Source of the DNA: Parasphingopyxis sp. CP4
GTDB lineage: Bacteria > Pseudomonadota > Alphaproteobacteria > Sphingomonadales > Sphingomonadaceae
DNA: 64,000 nt
Direction: 5' to 3'
Assembly (NCBI RefSeq): GCF_013378055.1
Contig: NZ_CP051130.1
Coordinates: forward strand, 186,001-250,000
Positions 9,549-16,520 of this stretch are shown piece by piece. The notes under the pieces were generated by a model that had not been told where the DNA came from, did not search any database, and worked only from the letters and a program-made list of their open reading frames with translations. The position numbers and the translations under genes were made by a program. The stretch's first letter is position 1, and the number at the start of each line of letters is the position of its first letter.

Positions 9549-10606
9549 CGGCGTTCTTTCGCCATCATGGAGCGCAAAATGCCTTCGCGAATGCCGCGAT
9601 CGGCAATTCCGATCCGTTCGGCCGGCCAGATATCCATGATTGCCTCCAAAATGGCGCAGCCCGCAACGACAAGATCTGCGCGTTCGGCACCGATACAGGG
9701 CACTTCGGCGCGTTCGGCAACTGATTTGTGTGCGAGATCCGTGCTGACGGCGCGCAGCGCTTCGGACGGAAGCACCAGCCCGTCAATCTTGCTGCGATCA
9801 TAGCTGGGGAGGCCAAGATGCACACTGGCCAATGTCGTGACCGTGCCGCTCGTGCCCAGCAAGCGCGGCTGATAGCCAATTGTTGGCAAGGTGGAGGCGA
9901 AATCGGCAAAGCTTGCGGCAACCCGGCTGCGCATGCGCTCATAGGTGGCAAGCCGATCCTCAAGTGTCGTCAGATCGTTGAATTCCTTTTCGGCCAGGCT
10001 GACGACACCCCAGGGCGCGCTGTACCAGGACAGGATCTTTGGTTCCTCGCCACCCGGTTCGATGAGCACCAGCTCGGTCGATCCGCCGCCAATATCGAAG
10101 ATCAGGGCTGGCCCTTCGCCGGGTTCCAGCAGGATGTGGCAGCCGAGCACCGCCAGCCGCGCTTCTTCCTGCGGGCTGATGATATCGAGCGCGATGCCGG
10201 TTTCTTCGCGGACGCGGCGCACAAAATAGCGTCCATTGGCGGCCCGGCGACAGGCTTCTGTAGCGACCGAGCGTGAAAGACTGACATGCCGGCGGCGCAA
10301 TTTGTCCGCGCAGATGGCAAGCGCGGCAATCGCCCGCTCGATCGCGCCATCGCTCAGCCGACCGGTCGTCGACAGGCCTTCGCCGAGCCGCACAATGCGT
10401 GAGAATGCGTCGATGACTGTGAAGCCATCTTCAGCCGGGCGGGCGACCAGAAGGCGGCAGTTATTGGTGCCCAGATCAAGCGCACCAAAGCTGCGGCGGC
10501 TGTAAAATTTCTGGCCATTGCGAGTGGGGAAAGCGTGGCGCTGATCAGCAGAACCGCTTGACGCGGTACCGGTTTGCGGATTGGGGCCAGCGATATGGTC
10601 GTCCAC
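9545..10606 (-). CDS. Ppx/GppA family exopolyphosphatase / pppGpp phosphatase
   Basis: ASKHA-fold phosphatase acting on polyphosphate and/or pppGpp. Phosphate loop motifs are ALDLGTNNCRLLVAR near the N-terminus and DIGGGSTELV in the middle. I chose GTG at 10606 (after AAGAAG) because the 38 codons upstream, back to an ATG at 10720, are basic, low-complexity and unlike the family. It is coupled by a 4-nt overlap to rlmE. Short single-lobe-pair members of this family (about 350 residues) lack the extra C-terminal helical domain, which agrees with the length here. Confidence 0.88.
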   Translation of the reverse strand: MDDHIAGPNPQTGTASSGSADQRHAFPTRNGQKFYSRRSFGALDLGTNNCRLLVARPAEDGFTVIDAFSRIVRLGEGLSTTGRLSDGAIERAIAALAICADKLRRRHVSLSRSVATEACRRAANGRYFVRRVREETGIALDIISPQEEARLAVLGCHILLEPGEGPALIFDIGGGSTELVLIEPGGEEPKILSWYSAPWGVVSLAEKEFNDLTTLEDRLATYERMRSRVAASFADFASTLPTIGYQPRLLGTSGTVTTLASVHLGLPSYDRSKIDGLVLPSEALRAVSTDLAHKSVAERAEVPCIGAERADLVVAGCAILEAIMDIWPAERIGIADRGIREGILRSMMAKERR

Positions 10607-10752
10607 GCCGAATACTTCTTCTAACAAATATGTTTTCCGATACGGCTGATGCCGCCGGTACTTGGGGCGCAGACTAGCGCAAATATGCGGCTCAGAGCAA
10701 GCCGAGCGGATTGACAGCAAATGACGCTATGCCTATGTCGCCGCCTCCCGGT

Positions 10753-10826
10753 TGCCCCGTCGTCTAATGGTAAGACTACGGACTCTGACTCCGTCAATTG
10801 TGGTTCGAATCCACACGGGGCATCCA
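10753..10826 (+). tRNA. tRNA-Gln (anticodon CTG)
   Basis: Cloverleaf folds by eye. Acceptor arm TGCCCCG (10753-10759) pairs with CGGGGCA (10816-10822), discriminator T, then encoded CCA at 10824-10826. The anticodon stem ACGGA/TCCGT encloses loop CTCTGAC giving anticodon CTG, which reads CAG (Gln). The T-arm contains GGTTCGAATCC. The tRNA sits between core genes on the left and the repeat-rich accessory patch on the right. Confidence 0.95.
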
Positions 10827-10854
10827 GTTTATTCTGCCGCTACCAATAGAACCG

Positions 10855-10986
10855 TTAATGGCTCTGCGGGCGCAGCCAGTCCGGACGGTCCAGTCCAGTG
10901 GCCAAAAGGGCATCGATGATCGGTTCAGCGAGCTCGACCGGCATCCGAAAATTTCGCGCACTCGCTTCACTACGGAACTTCGGCTT
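10855..10986 (-). pseudogene. Possible C-terminal remnant of a lost gene
   Basis: On the minus strand 43 codons are open between an in-frame TGA (10987-10989) and a TAA at 10855-10857, with no start codon except an internal ATG. The translated piece has host-like composition and protein-like texture (FRMPVELAEPIIDALL, then RPDWLRP), so it may be the tail of a gene truncated when the patch beside the tRNA was rearranged. I cannot name the family. It could equally be chance. Confidence 0.25.
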
Positions 10987-11086
10987 TCAAACTTTCCTAA
11001 CTAAATAGGCAGTTTCGCATTTCAGCCTAAGTTCGACAGATCCTCCGTTGTGACTTCATCGACTATCGGCTGTTTGAGTGAGCGCG

Positions 11087-11116
11087 AATGTCTGCTTTGC
11101 GCCCAAAGCGGACATT
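11087..11116. repeat. Hairpin repeat copy 1
   Basis: Arms AATGTCTGCTTT (11087-11098) and AAAGCGGACATT (11105-11116) around loop GCGCCC. Eleven of twelve pairs are Watson-Crick and the odd one is a T:G (U:G in RNA) pair. It starts 11 nt beyond the stop of the methyltransferase gene. Confidence 0.85.
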
Positions 11117-11127
11117 GAGATCATGTT

Positions 11128-11943
11128 CTATGCGGTCGCGTGCGCAATGAGCACATTGTCTGGAAATGCATAGCTACCATCCTCAATACGATAGGGCGCT
11201 GCCCGGTCGTTGATGCCGTCAAGCACTTGTTGTTGGACGGCATCCGTTTGTTGATCCAACATCCCGACAGCCCAGCCCCCTTTTATGATGGGGTCCAACG
11301 TGTCCATGGTTGTCTGCTTGGTGCGCTTTTCGCCGTGGGGCGCATGGAAACCGGCTGCTGCCAAAAAGGTGACATAAGCCTGAGGATCATCAGTCATTAG
11401 CAATGGACCGCCAATGGGAGGATCGCTTGGAACCGCTTCGGCCAGCGACAATGCGAAGGACCCCCATGATGGTTGCTCGGTTTGGATTGGATGCACAATC
11501 GTTAGGGGAGCGCCCGATTTGAGGCAGCGGCGCAGTTCTGCAAACGCTTTTTCAGGGCGGGCAAAATGATGCGCAGTATAGTTCACTATAGCGCGATCAA
11601 AGCTGTCATCTTCGAAGGGCAATTCTTCCACATCAGCTTCGAGAAACTCAATGTCCTGATGTCGCTCCGTGGCGATTGCGACCATTTCAGCCGCAAAGTC
11701 TATTCCTGTGACCTGGGCACCGCGATCACGGAGTTGGACGGCAATATCCCCCGTACCGCTCCCGACATCGAGGATCTTTTGCCCCGCTCCAATCGGCGCC
11801 ATCTCATCGTGCAAGGCAATCTGCCCACTAAATGCCGTGAAAGGAGCGATATAATCCGAATAGAGCGGCGCGGCGCCTTGCCACGCTTCGTGTTCGTGCG
11901 CTCTGATCTGATCGGCATTGGATTGTTCTGTCATTGGGACCAC
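11128..11943 (-). CDS. Class I SAM-dependent methyltransferase (UbiE/Methyltransf_11-like)
   Basis: Methyltransferase of 271 residues with the SAM motif I LDVGSGTGDIA (near residue 59), motif II acidic GIDFAAEMV, and post-motif DVEELPFEDDSFD, the pattern of the ubiquinone/menaquinone C-methyltransferase superfamily. No substrate can be assigned; it stands alone in a patch of orphan genes. The ATG at codon 4 (11934) is an alternative start. Flanked on both sides by copies of the hairpin repeat. Confidence 0.85.
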   Translation of the reverse strand: MVPMTEQSNADQIRAHEHEAWQGAAPLYSDYIAPFTAFSGQIALHDEMAPIGAGQKILDVGSGTGDIAVQLRDRGAQVTGIDFAAEMVAIATERHQDIEFLEADVEELPFEDDSFDRAIVNYTAHHFARPEKAFAELRRCLKSGAPLTIVHPIQTEQPSWGSFALSLAEAVPSDPPIGGPLLMTDDPQAYVTFLAAAGFHAPHGEKRTKQTTMDTLDPIIKGGWAVGMLDQQTDAVQQQVLDGINDRAAPYRIEDGSYAFPDNVLIAHATA

Positions 11944-12016
11944 CCCCGGGGTGCGTCATGTACTATCATCTGAGATCTCATAGACCAAACTGAGTGCCGG
12001 GTCGGCGCACATCGCC

Positions 12017-12046
12017 AATGTCTCCTTTCCACCCAAAGCGGACATC
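12017..12046. repeat. Hairpin repeat copy 2 (degenerate)
   Basis: Left arm AATGTCTCCTTT (12017-12028), loop CCACCC, right arm AAAGCGGACATC (12035-12046). Two mismatches and one T:G pair. The right arm overlaps the TGA stop (12045-12047) of the minus-strand gene. Confidence 0.75.
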
Positions 12047-12558
12047 AATCGGCGGACGTGTCAAAGGGCAGCCGCGATTGTGCATGCAACACGGATGCGT
12101 CTACCGTTGACGCGCCAAGGTGTTTGATGAATTTCGCGGCGAGATAATGCAGATGTTTGTCGGGAATAGGCGTGTTGTCTGGCCACCCATCAGCGCGGAC
12201 AGTTAAGATTGCAAATTCATCAGCGGTGATGTTCCCTGATGATGGAAGCAAGCTATCGACGGTGGTGAATTTCCCATTCACAATTCCGCCGCACCAGCCC
12301 CCATTGACACAAATGTCCCGCATCAACTTTTCACTTGCGGATGCAGCAATGACATCGATCTCATAACTGTCGACGGGACACCAGAATGAAATTTTTTCCC
12401 TCAGAGACAGTTGAATGGTATCTCTCGTCACCGTCCTCTGGCTGAGAGAAACGAATACCTGCGCATCCTAGTTGTGGTATCTTCACTTCTTCGTCAGCTG
12501 GTTCAATCACCAGCACCAACTGCTCATCGCAATCATTCCTGAAGATTATCGTCGGCAT
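12045..12558 (-). pseudogene. Orphan gene split by a one-base shift in an A6 run
   Basis: Two overlapping minus-strand frames look like one protein. Frame A runs from ATG 12558 and stops at 12361; frame B is open from upstream of 12431 (GTG) to the stop at 12045. They join at the run of six A (plus-strand T6 at 12392-12397): removing one A reads EGKISFWCPVDSYEIDV and gives a continuous product of about 170 residues. The N-terminal part is a small beta-rich segment (IIFRNDCDEQLVLVIEP), the C-terminal part contains ICVNGGWCGG. The family is not recognised. The cause could be a natural frameshift, a sequencing error in the homopolymer, or slippage. Confidence 0.6.
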
Positions 12559-12618
12559 ATTGAAGGAATGGCTGATTTGTTCGTGTAGATAAAGCGGGTT
12601 TATCACCGGCCAACTATG

Positions 12619-12642
12619 GTCCGCTTTCCACCCAAAGCGGAC
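12619..12642. repeat. Hairpin repeat copy 3
   Basis: Perfect 9-bp arms GTCCGCTTT (12619-12627) and AAAGCGGAC (12634-12642) around loop CCACCC. It lies in the gap between the divergent frameshifted gene and the membrane-protein gene. Read on the minus strand it yields RFGWKAD in an upstream extension of frame A, which is why that extension is not taken as coding. Confidence 0.85.
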
Positions 12643-12717
12643 AATGTTCGTCATGCATTTGATAACTGCCGTGCAGTTGATTGACCCGATACGGAAAGCG
12701 GCATAGCCACAATTGAG

Positions 12718-13152
12718 ATGAAGACCGACCTGCACGCACCGGACCGTCTCGCATGGCTCTGCTTTTGGACGCTTAAGATCTCCAACGGGTTGTTGGGCGC
12801 GTTGTTCTTGCTGAGCGTGGTAGTGCTTGCAATCAGCACACCTTCAGAATCTGGTTCTGGTGTAGGATTGGTCAGCATCGTTTTGGCATTGGTCCTGCTG
12901 GCGAGTTATGCATGTGTGTTTTTCGCAAATGTCTTCCTGAAGATCGATACGCGGCACCAGGTATTGACGCGGGTCAACGGAGTGGTTCTCACCATTGCGG
13001 CCATTTTTTTGCTTATCGTTTTTTCAGCGGGTCAATCACCAGCAAACAATTGGTGGATGGTCATAATCTTCCTATGGCCCGGGCTGAACCTGATTCTAAT
13101 CAAGACCATCCGCCGGCGAAGCAAATCCCAGATACACGAAACGTTCGCTTAG
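12718..13152 (+). CDS. Small integral membrane protein, function unknown
   Basis: A 144-residue protein with four predicted transmembrane helices (about residues 20-40, 48-70, 86-104 and 109-127), short loops, and a basic C-terminus after RRRSKSQ, consistent with the inside-positive rule. No recognised motif. The upstream sequence has only a weak ribosome site (TTGAG). Codon use at third positions is less GC-rich than in the core genes nearby, in keeping with an accessory origin. Hairpin repeats flank it on both sides. Confidence 0.65.
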   Translation: MKTDLHAPDRLAWLCFWTLKISNGLLGALFLLSVVVLAISTPSESGSGVGLVSIVLALVLLASYACVFFANVFLKIDTRHQVLTRVNGVVLTIAAIFLLIVFSAGQSPANNWWMVIIFLWPGLNLILIKTIRRRSKSQIHETFA

Positions 13153-13192
13153 TGTGACCCCGAATACCGATTCAGTCCTGACACTATCTTGG

Positions 13193-13222
13193 AATGTCCG
13201 CTAACCACCCAAAGCGGACGTC
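13193..13222. repeat. Hairpin repeat copy 4
   Basis: Left arm AATGTCCGCTAA (13193-13204), loop CCACCC, right arm AAAGCGGACGTC (13211-13222). The core GTCCGCT/AGCGGAC pairs; the loop-proximal AA/AA and one outer position do not. It lies 40 nt after the membrane-protein stop. Confidence 0.8.
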
Positions 13223-13283
13223 TAGTGACAAGATTGGCTAGACGCGGTGTTTTCCTTTCCCTGGCTAATGCTATGTTGAAGAT

Positions 13284-13712
13284 ATGGCGAGCGGTGGGAT
13301 CCATCATATCGATCTGAATGTTAGCGATGTTGCAGCTTCAGCTTGCGTCTACGGTCCGTTCCTCGAATTTCTTGGTTATCGAATGGTTCGAGATGAAGCG
13401 GACTCATGCGAGTGGGACCTAATGCCAACGGCCGACATGCCCCACGGTGCGTCAATCGGTATCAAAGCCTGTTCTGAGACAGATCGTTCGCACTCCCATC
13501 GACGATACGCCCCGGGTCTGCACCACCTTGCTTGGCGGGCAGACAGCCAGGAACAGGTCGATCAATGGCACAAACGCCTGATCGAAATTGGAATTACAGT
13601 TTTAGATGCGCCAGCTCACTATCCTGACTATTCAGGCGACTATTATGCGGTCTTCTTCGAGGACCCAGACGGAATGAAACTCGAGCTCGTCCACGCGCCC
13701 GGCTGGATCTAG
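13284..13712 (+). CDS. VOC-superfamily protein (glyoxalase/bleomycin-resistance fold)
   Basis: A 142-residue single-unit VOC protein: two beta-alpha-beta-beta-beta modules, GIHHIDLNVSD at the N-terminus and GLHHLAWRADS near residue 78 starting the second module, ending EDPDGMKLELVH. His8, a second-module His and the Glu in KLELVH occupy the usual metal-ligand places, so a metalloenzyme (glyoxalase, dioxygenase or epimerase type) or a binding protein is possible. No neighbouring gene points to a substrate. Confidence 0.8.
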   Translation: MASGGIHHIDLNVSDVAASACVYGPFLEFLGYRMVRDEADSCEWDLMPTADMPHGASIGIKACSETDRSHSHRRYAPGLHHLAWRADSQEQVDQWHKRLIEIGITVLDAPAHYPDYSGDYYAVFFEDPDGMKLELVHAPGWI

Positions 13713-13741
13713 AAATCTATTTGGATTTACTCGCGACGTTG

Positions 13742-13771
13742 AATGTCTGCTTTCGGCCAATAGCAGACATT
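13742..13771. repeat. Hairpin repeat copy 5 (compensatory variant)
   Basis: Perfect 10-bp arms AATGTCTGCT (13742-13751) and AGCAGACATT (13762-13771) around a 10-nt loop. Relative to copies 3 and 4 a C:G pair has become T:A, changed on both arms. It begins 30 nt after the VOC stop. Confidence 0.85.
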
Positions 13772-13830
13772 GGGCACCATAAGCGTATCTGTATTCGAAA
13801 ATTCGATCATCTGAGACCGGACGAAGGGGA

Positions 13831-14070
13831 TTAACGTCTGCGCCTAATCGACCAGACTAAGGATGACACGGCAAATACTAGTATTGCGGTTGCCCCAATA
13901 AGGGACGGATCAACCAAGATCACAACGGTTCTCCATGTTGGCAGAAATGGTTGTTCTATTTTTGTTCCAACAATGGAAGGCCATAATTCTGATCCGCCAG
14001 CGTCAGCGCAGCAGTGAACCGCTTGGCCGCTAAACCCGCATCTTTCGCAGACCGGGATTCGGTGGATCAT
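13831..14070 (-). CDS. Small hypothetical protein with C-terminal membrane helix
   Basis: About 79 residues from the ATG at 14070 (14097 also possible). A cysteine/histidine-containing N-terminus (VCERCGF, then HCC) precedes a single hydrophobic helix (VVILVDPSLIGATAILVFAV) and a basic RRRR end, the layout of a tail-anchored protein. Its start lies inside the 3' end of the upstream gene (41-nt overlap in another frame), so coupling is conceivable, but I see no clear ribosome site and the reading frame may be spurious. Confidence 0.3.
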   Translation of the reverse strand: MIHRIPVCERCGFSGQAVHCCADAGGSELWPSIVGTKIEQPFLPTWRTVVILVDPSLIGATAILVFAVSSLVWSIRRRR

Positions 14071-14833
14071 TGGGCGGCCCCGCGAAGCACTGCGCAATAT
14101 TCATCCAATGCTTGGCATTGGGTCCGGTCACGACAAGCTCGGTATCGGCAGTATTGCGGGTTTGCGTAACGACCTGACAAAATTGTTCGGCCAGGCCTTC
14201 AATCTTCTCCTCACCGGCTTCTTTGCCATAGGTCCAGATCTCGCCCGATGGTGCCGTCAGAACCAGCTGTGGCCGTGGTTCCGGAACGTCCATCTTCCGA
14301 TTGGCGAAGGTCCAACCATAGGTATTGAAGCCGAGCACGACGATGTTGCGGATATGATCGCCATTCTCGCGCTCGATCCCCAGCTCGTCATAAATGGCCT
14401 GGCTATGCGCCCAGGTTTCCATCAGGCGCGCGGTGATTGAGGATCGCGCACTCATGCCCGGTCCGACCCAGGGAACGCGCTGGGAGGGATCCGCTTCGGC
14501 AAAACTCTCGGCGACCTTCGGAAACGCCTCCCGCCAGATATCGAAGAGCGGTTGTCCGGATGCGCCCTCGAGCCATTGCTCTTCAAAATCCGGCATGCTG
14601 CCGCCGCCAATCGACTGGGTCGCCACGGTCATCCAGGATCGAAACGCATCTTCGTCGGTCAGCGAGAGCTGCGCCGCATGGTTCCAAACATGGAGGTGTC
14701 GGAGGATTTGGTCGATCGTCCAGGATTTAAAGCCGGTGGTCCGACCAAAATCTTCTGGGCCCAGCGGGGCAATCAGCGCTTCTACCGCCCGGCATTCGCG
14801 CAAGAAATCATGGGCCTGGTCCATTCGCTTCAC
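14030..14833 (-). CDS. TIGR03084-type metal-binding protein (DinB-like / maleylpyruvate isomerase N-terminal fold)
   Basis: A 267-residue protein with the four-helix DinB-like N-terminal domain: LRHLHVWNHAA carries His residues suited to metal binding, and MARSSITARLMETWAHSQAIYD holds the third-helix His. The C-terminal part contains a small SCP2-like segment ending in WMNIAQCFAG. Family members are often linked to mycothiol or CoA-thioester metabolism in actinobacteria, but the role in alphaproteobacteria is not established. It follows the psp operon on the same strand, separated by a hairpin terminator. Confidence 0.82.
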   Translation of the reverse strand: MKRMDQAHDFLRECRAVEALIAPLGPEDFGRTTGFKSWTIDQILRHLHVWNHAAQLSLTDEDAFRSWMTVATQSIGGGSMPDFEEQWLEGASGQPLFDIWREAFPKVAESFAEADPSQRVPWVGPGMSARSSITARLMETWAHSQAIYDELGIERENGDHIRNIVVLGFNTYGWTFANRKMDVPEPRPQLVLTAPSGEIWTYGKEAGEEKIEGLAEQFCQVVTQTRNTADTELVVTGPNAKHWMNIAQCFAGPPNDPPNPGLRKMRV

Positions 14834-14905
14834 TACCTATCTGAGTTGATGAGAGGCTCTCATCATCGGTAGCGATAGACGTTGGGGTAACGCAATTACA
14901 AGAAC

Positions 14906-14933
14906 GGTCCGGCTCTGCGTGAGGAGCCGGACC
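14906..14933 (-). terminator. Strong hairpin after pspC
   Basis: Perfect 10-bp stem GGTCCGGCTC (14906-14915) / GAGCCGGACC (14924-14933) with an 8-nt loop, 12 nt past the pspC stop. The minus-strand side is followed by GTTCTTGTAATT rather than a pure T run; the plus side by GGGGTTTT. Best read as the end of the psp transcript. Confidence 0.6.
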
Positions 14934-14944
14934 GGGGTTTTGGA

Positions 14945-15274
14945 TTAGCGCAGAGCGTCAATCTCGCGGGACAGGGTGCTGTCGCGGCTGGCGAGCAGGC
15001 GGCTGCTATCCGAGATATGATGACGATGGTGGCTGATGTGCCGGGTTTCGCGCGTGATGTTGGCACGGCGATTGGTTTCGGCGCGATGCAGCGCCCAACC
15101 GGCAATCAGATAGGCTGGGATCGTCCAACCCGTCACGATGATCGTGAGGGCGACGGCTGCGATGCGTACCCATAGTGCGCGAATACCAAGCGAGTTGCCG
15201 ATCGCGGCGCACACGCCGAGGATCCGGCGCTGCTGCTTTACCACTGCGCTTTTTTCGTACCGATATCCCATCAT
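14945..15274 (-). CDS. pspC: PspC-domain envelope stress protein
   Basis: A 109-residue inner-membrane protein. The PspC domain starts RRILGVCAAIGNSLGI and contains an amphipathic segment plus the transmembrane helix VRIAAVALTIIVTGWTIPAYLIAG. The C-terminal 45 residues are charged and His/Arg-rich, longer than the minimal domain. AGGGAGAAGC before tandem ATGs (15274 or 15271) gives a strong ribosome site. It lies 17 nt after pspA. In enterobacteria PspC with PspB senses membrane stress and releases PspF from PspA; no pspB or pspF is in this window. Confidence 0.9.
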   Translation of the reverse strand: MMGYRYEKSAVVKQQRRILGVCAAIGNSLGIRALWVRIAAVALTIIVTGWTIPAYLIAGWALHRAETNRRANITRETRHISHHRHHISDSSRLLASRDSTLSREIDALR

Positions 15275-15291
15275 GCTTCTCCCTTGCTATC

Positions 15292-16044
15292 TTATGCGGC
15301 CGGGCGGCCGTTGGTTTTCCGGAGCTCATCGAGCTCGGCATCAATGCGCGCGGCGACGACAGGATCGTCTTCGAAACGCGGTTCCGGTTCGATGCCCAGG
15401 GCTGCCGCTTCGGCATGGCCCTCAGCCTCGTCAACTGTGCGTTCAAGGGCATCGAAGCGCGCAAATGCATCCTGCATCGCGCCGCCATTAACGAGCTCTC
15501 TCAGGCGAATACTGTTTTCCGCTGATTCCAGCCGCGCGCGAATGTTGCTGCGCTTGCGGCAGGCTTCGCTCAGCTTGGACTGGAGGCGGTGAATATCAGC
15601 ATGGTTGGCATCGATGGACTTGCCAAGCGTTGCCGTTTCCATAGCGATTTCCGTGGCTCGCGCATCGGCCTTGCCCTTTTCAACCAGGGCCTGGCGGGCG
15701 AGATCGTCACGATCCCGTGAAATGGCGAGCAGTGCTTTTTCATGCCAATCTTCGGCGATCTTCGCCAGGCCGTCCTGGGCCCGGAGCATCTCCTTGTGAT
15801 CGGCAATCAGTTTGGCGGTTGAGGCGCGAGCATGAACCAGCGTCTCTTCCATCTCACAAATGATCATGCGGATCATCTGCTCGGGTTCCGGGCTGCGATC
15901 GAGCATCTCGCCAAGATTGGCGGCCATTATGTCCCGCATCCGAGAGAAGAGCCGTGCGCTCCGGCTGCTAATCGCCGGCAGTGCATAGTCCATTCTGGAT
16001 GAGGATCCGGTGTCTACCGGTGCAAGATCGAGCCGAGTTGCCAT
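15292..16044 (-). CDS. pspA: Phage shock protein A (PspA/IM30 family)
   Basis: A 250-residue ESCRT-III-like coiled-coil protein that coats stressed inner membrane and holds PspF in check in known systems. The family core begins around codon 33 (LFSRMRDIMAANLGEMLD) and continues as long alpha-helices. The first 30 or so residues are a non-homologous N-terminal extension. I keep the start at 16044 because its ATG overlaps the upstream peptide stop (TAATG) and AGGAAA precedes it; a start at codon 36 would be the canonical PspA length. The C-terminus (ARIDAELDELRK) is typical. Confidence 0.92.
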   Translation of the reverse strand: MATRLDLAPVDTGSSSRMDYALPAISSRSARLFSRMRDIMAANLGEMLDRSPEPEQMIRMIICEMEETLVHARASTAKLIADHKEMLRAQDGLAKIAEDWHEKALLAISRDRDDLARQALVEKGKADARATEIAMETATLGKSIDANHADIHRLQSKLSEACRKRSNIRARLESAENSIRLRELVNGGAMQDAFARFDALERTVDEAEGHAEAAALGIEPEPRFEDDPVVAARIDAELDELRKTNGRPAA

Positions 16045-16214
16045 TATGCTACGTTTTCCTGGTTGGTGGTGGTGGTCGTGGATACGATCTGAACCTGGTC
16101 GCTGCTGCTATCAGCATGAACCGGAGCGACTGTGCCGAAGATGCACATTGCCGAAACGGCGGCTGCTGAAACTACGGCGACTAGGCGGTGTTGCAATCCG
16201 AGTTGGTCATTCAT
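16044..16214 (-). CDS. Tiny secreted peptide leading the psp operon
   Basis: A 56-residue ORF missed by length cut-offs, with an excellent ribosome site (AGGAGA six bases before ATG 16214) and a stop that overlaps the pspA start (TAATG). Residues about 11-35 form a signal peptide ending APVHA, leaving a mature peptide of about 21 residues rich in Ser, Thr and Gln with a T5 run. It is the first gene after the sigma-54 promoter. Function unknown; it is neither PspB (no coiled coil after a membrane helix) nor PspD. Confidence 0.7.
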   Translation of the reverse strand: MNDQLGLQHRLVAVVSAAAVSAMCIFGTVAPVHADSSSDQVQIVSTTTTTNQENVA

Positions 16215-16279
16215 TGTAGGTCTCCTGAACCTTGGCTGCTTCCTGTTGTTCCGACTTGTGCCGGTAACGCCCCATACTA

Positions 16280-16295
16280 AGCAGGAGGCGTGCCA
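16280..16295 (-). promoter_or_regulatory. Sigma-54 promoter of the psp operon
   Basis: Minus strand reads TGGCACG-CCTC-CTGCT, matching the -24/-12 consensus TGGCACR-N4-TTGCW at all but one position, with exact GG-to-GC spacing. Predicted transcription start is near 16268, giving a leader of about 55 nt before the peptide gene. psp operons are sigma-54/PspF dependent in enterobacteria, which supports the assignment. Confidence 0.82.
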
Positions 16296-16378
16296 GTTTT
16301 GGAAAATCGCATAAAAACAGGATATTGATGGAGATTGCATACCACGCCGCACGGACGGAATCCTGAGATGTGGGAAAT

Positions 16379-16410
16379 TGCACCAATCGATAGCACTGAT
16401 CATTGGTGCA
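16379..16410. promoter_or_regulatory. Inverted repeat, candidate activator (UAS) site for the psp promoter
   Basis: Arms TGCACCAAT (16379-16387) and ATTGGTGCA (16402-16410) separated by 14 nt; arm centres are 23 bp apart, about two helical turns. The centre is about 127 bp upstream of the predicted psp start, the distance expected for an enhancer-binding activator. The rest of 16215-16520 holds no other gene I can support. Confidence 0.55.
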
Positions 16411-16520
16411 GCTATGGGTGGCTGGAGAACTGCGATATCCAATATCCTGGAGCCAAGCTGTAACAAGCTGGCCATATCGGGCGAACTCACCGATAACCGA
16501 ACTGAAGAAGGGGCTATCGC

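Noticed and set aside
12559-12735. N-terminal extension of the frameshifted gene's first frame
   Set aside because: The extension is translated from the hairpin repeat (RFGWKAD) and has no ribosome site.
11087-13771. Integron cassette array
   Set aside because: Repeats lack attC core sites (GTTRRRY/RYYYAAC), genes face both ways, and no intI is seen.
11087-13771. CRISPR array
   Set aside because: Spacing of 550-930 bases with genes between the repeats, and the repeats are imperfect; not a CRISPR pattern.
10753-14030. Integrative element with the tRNA-Gln 3' end as att site
   Set aside because: No second copy of the tRNA 3' end was found to the right and no integrase is present.
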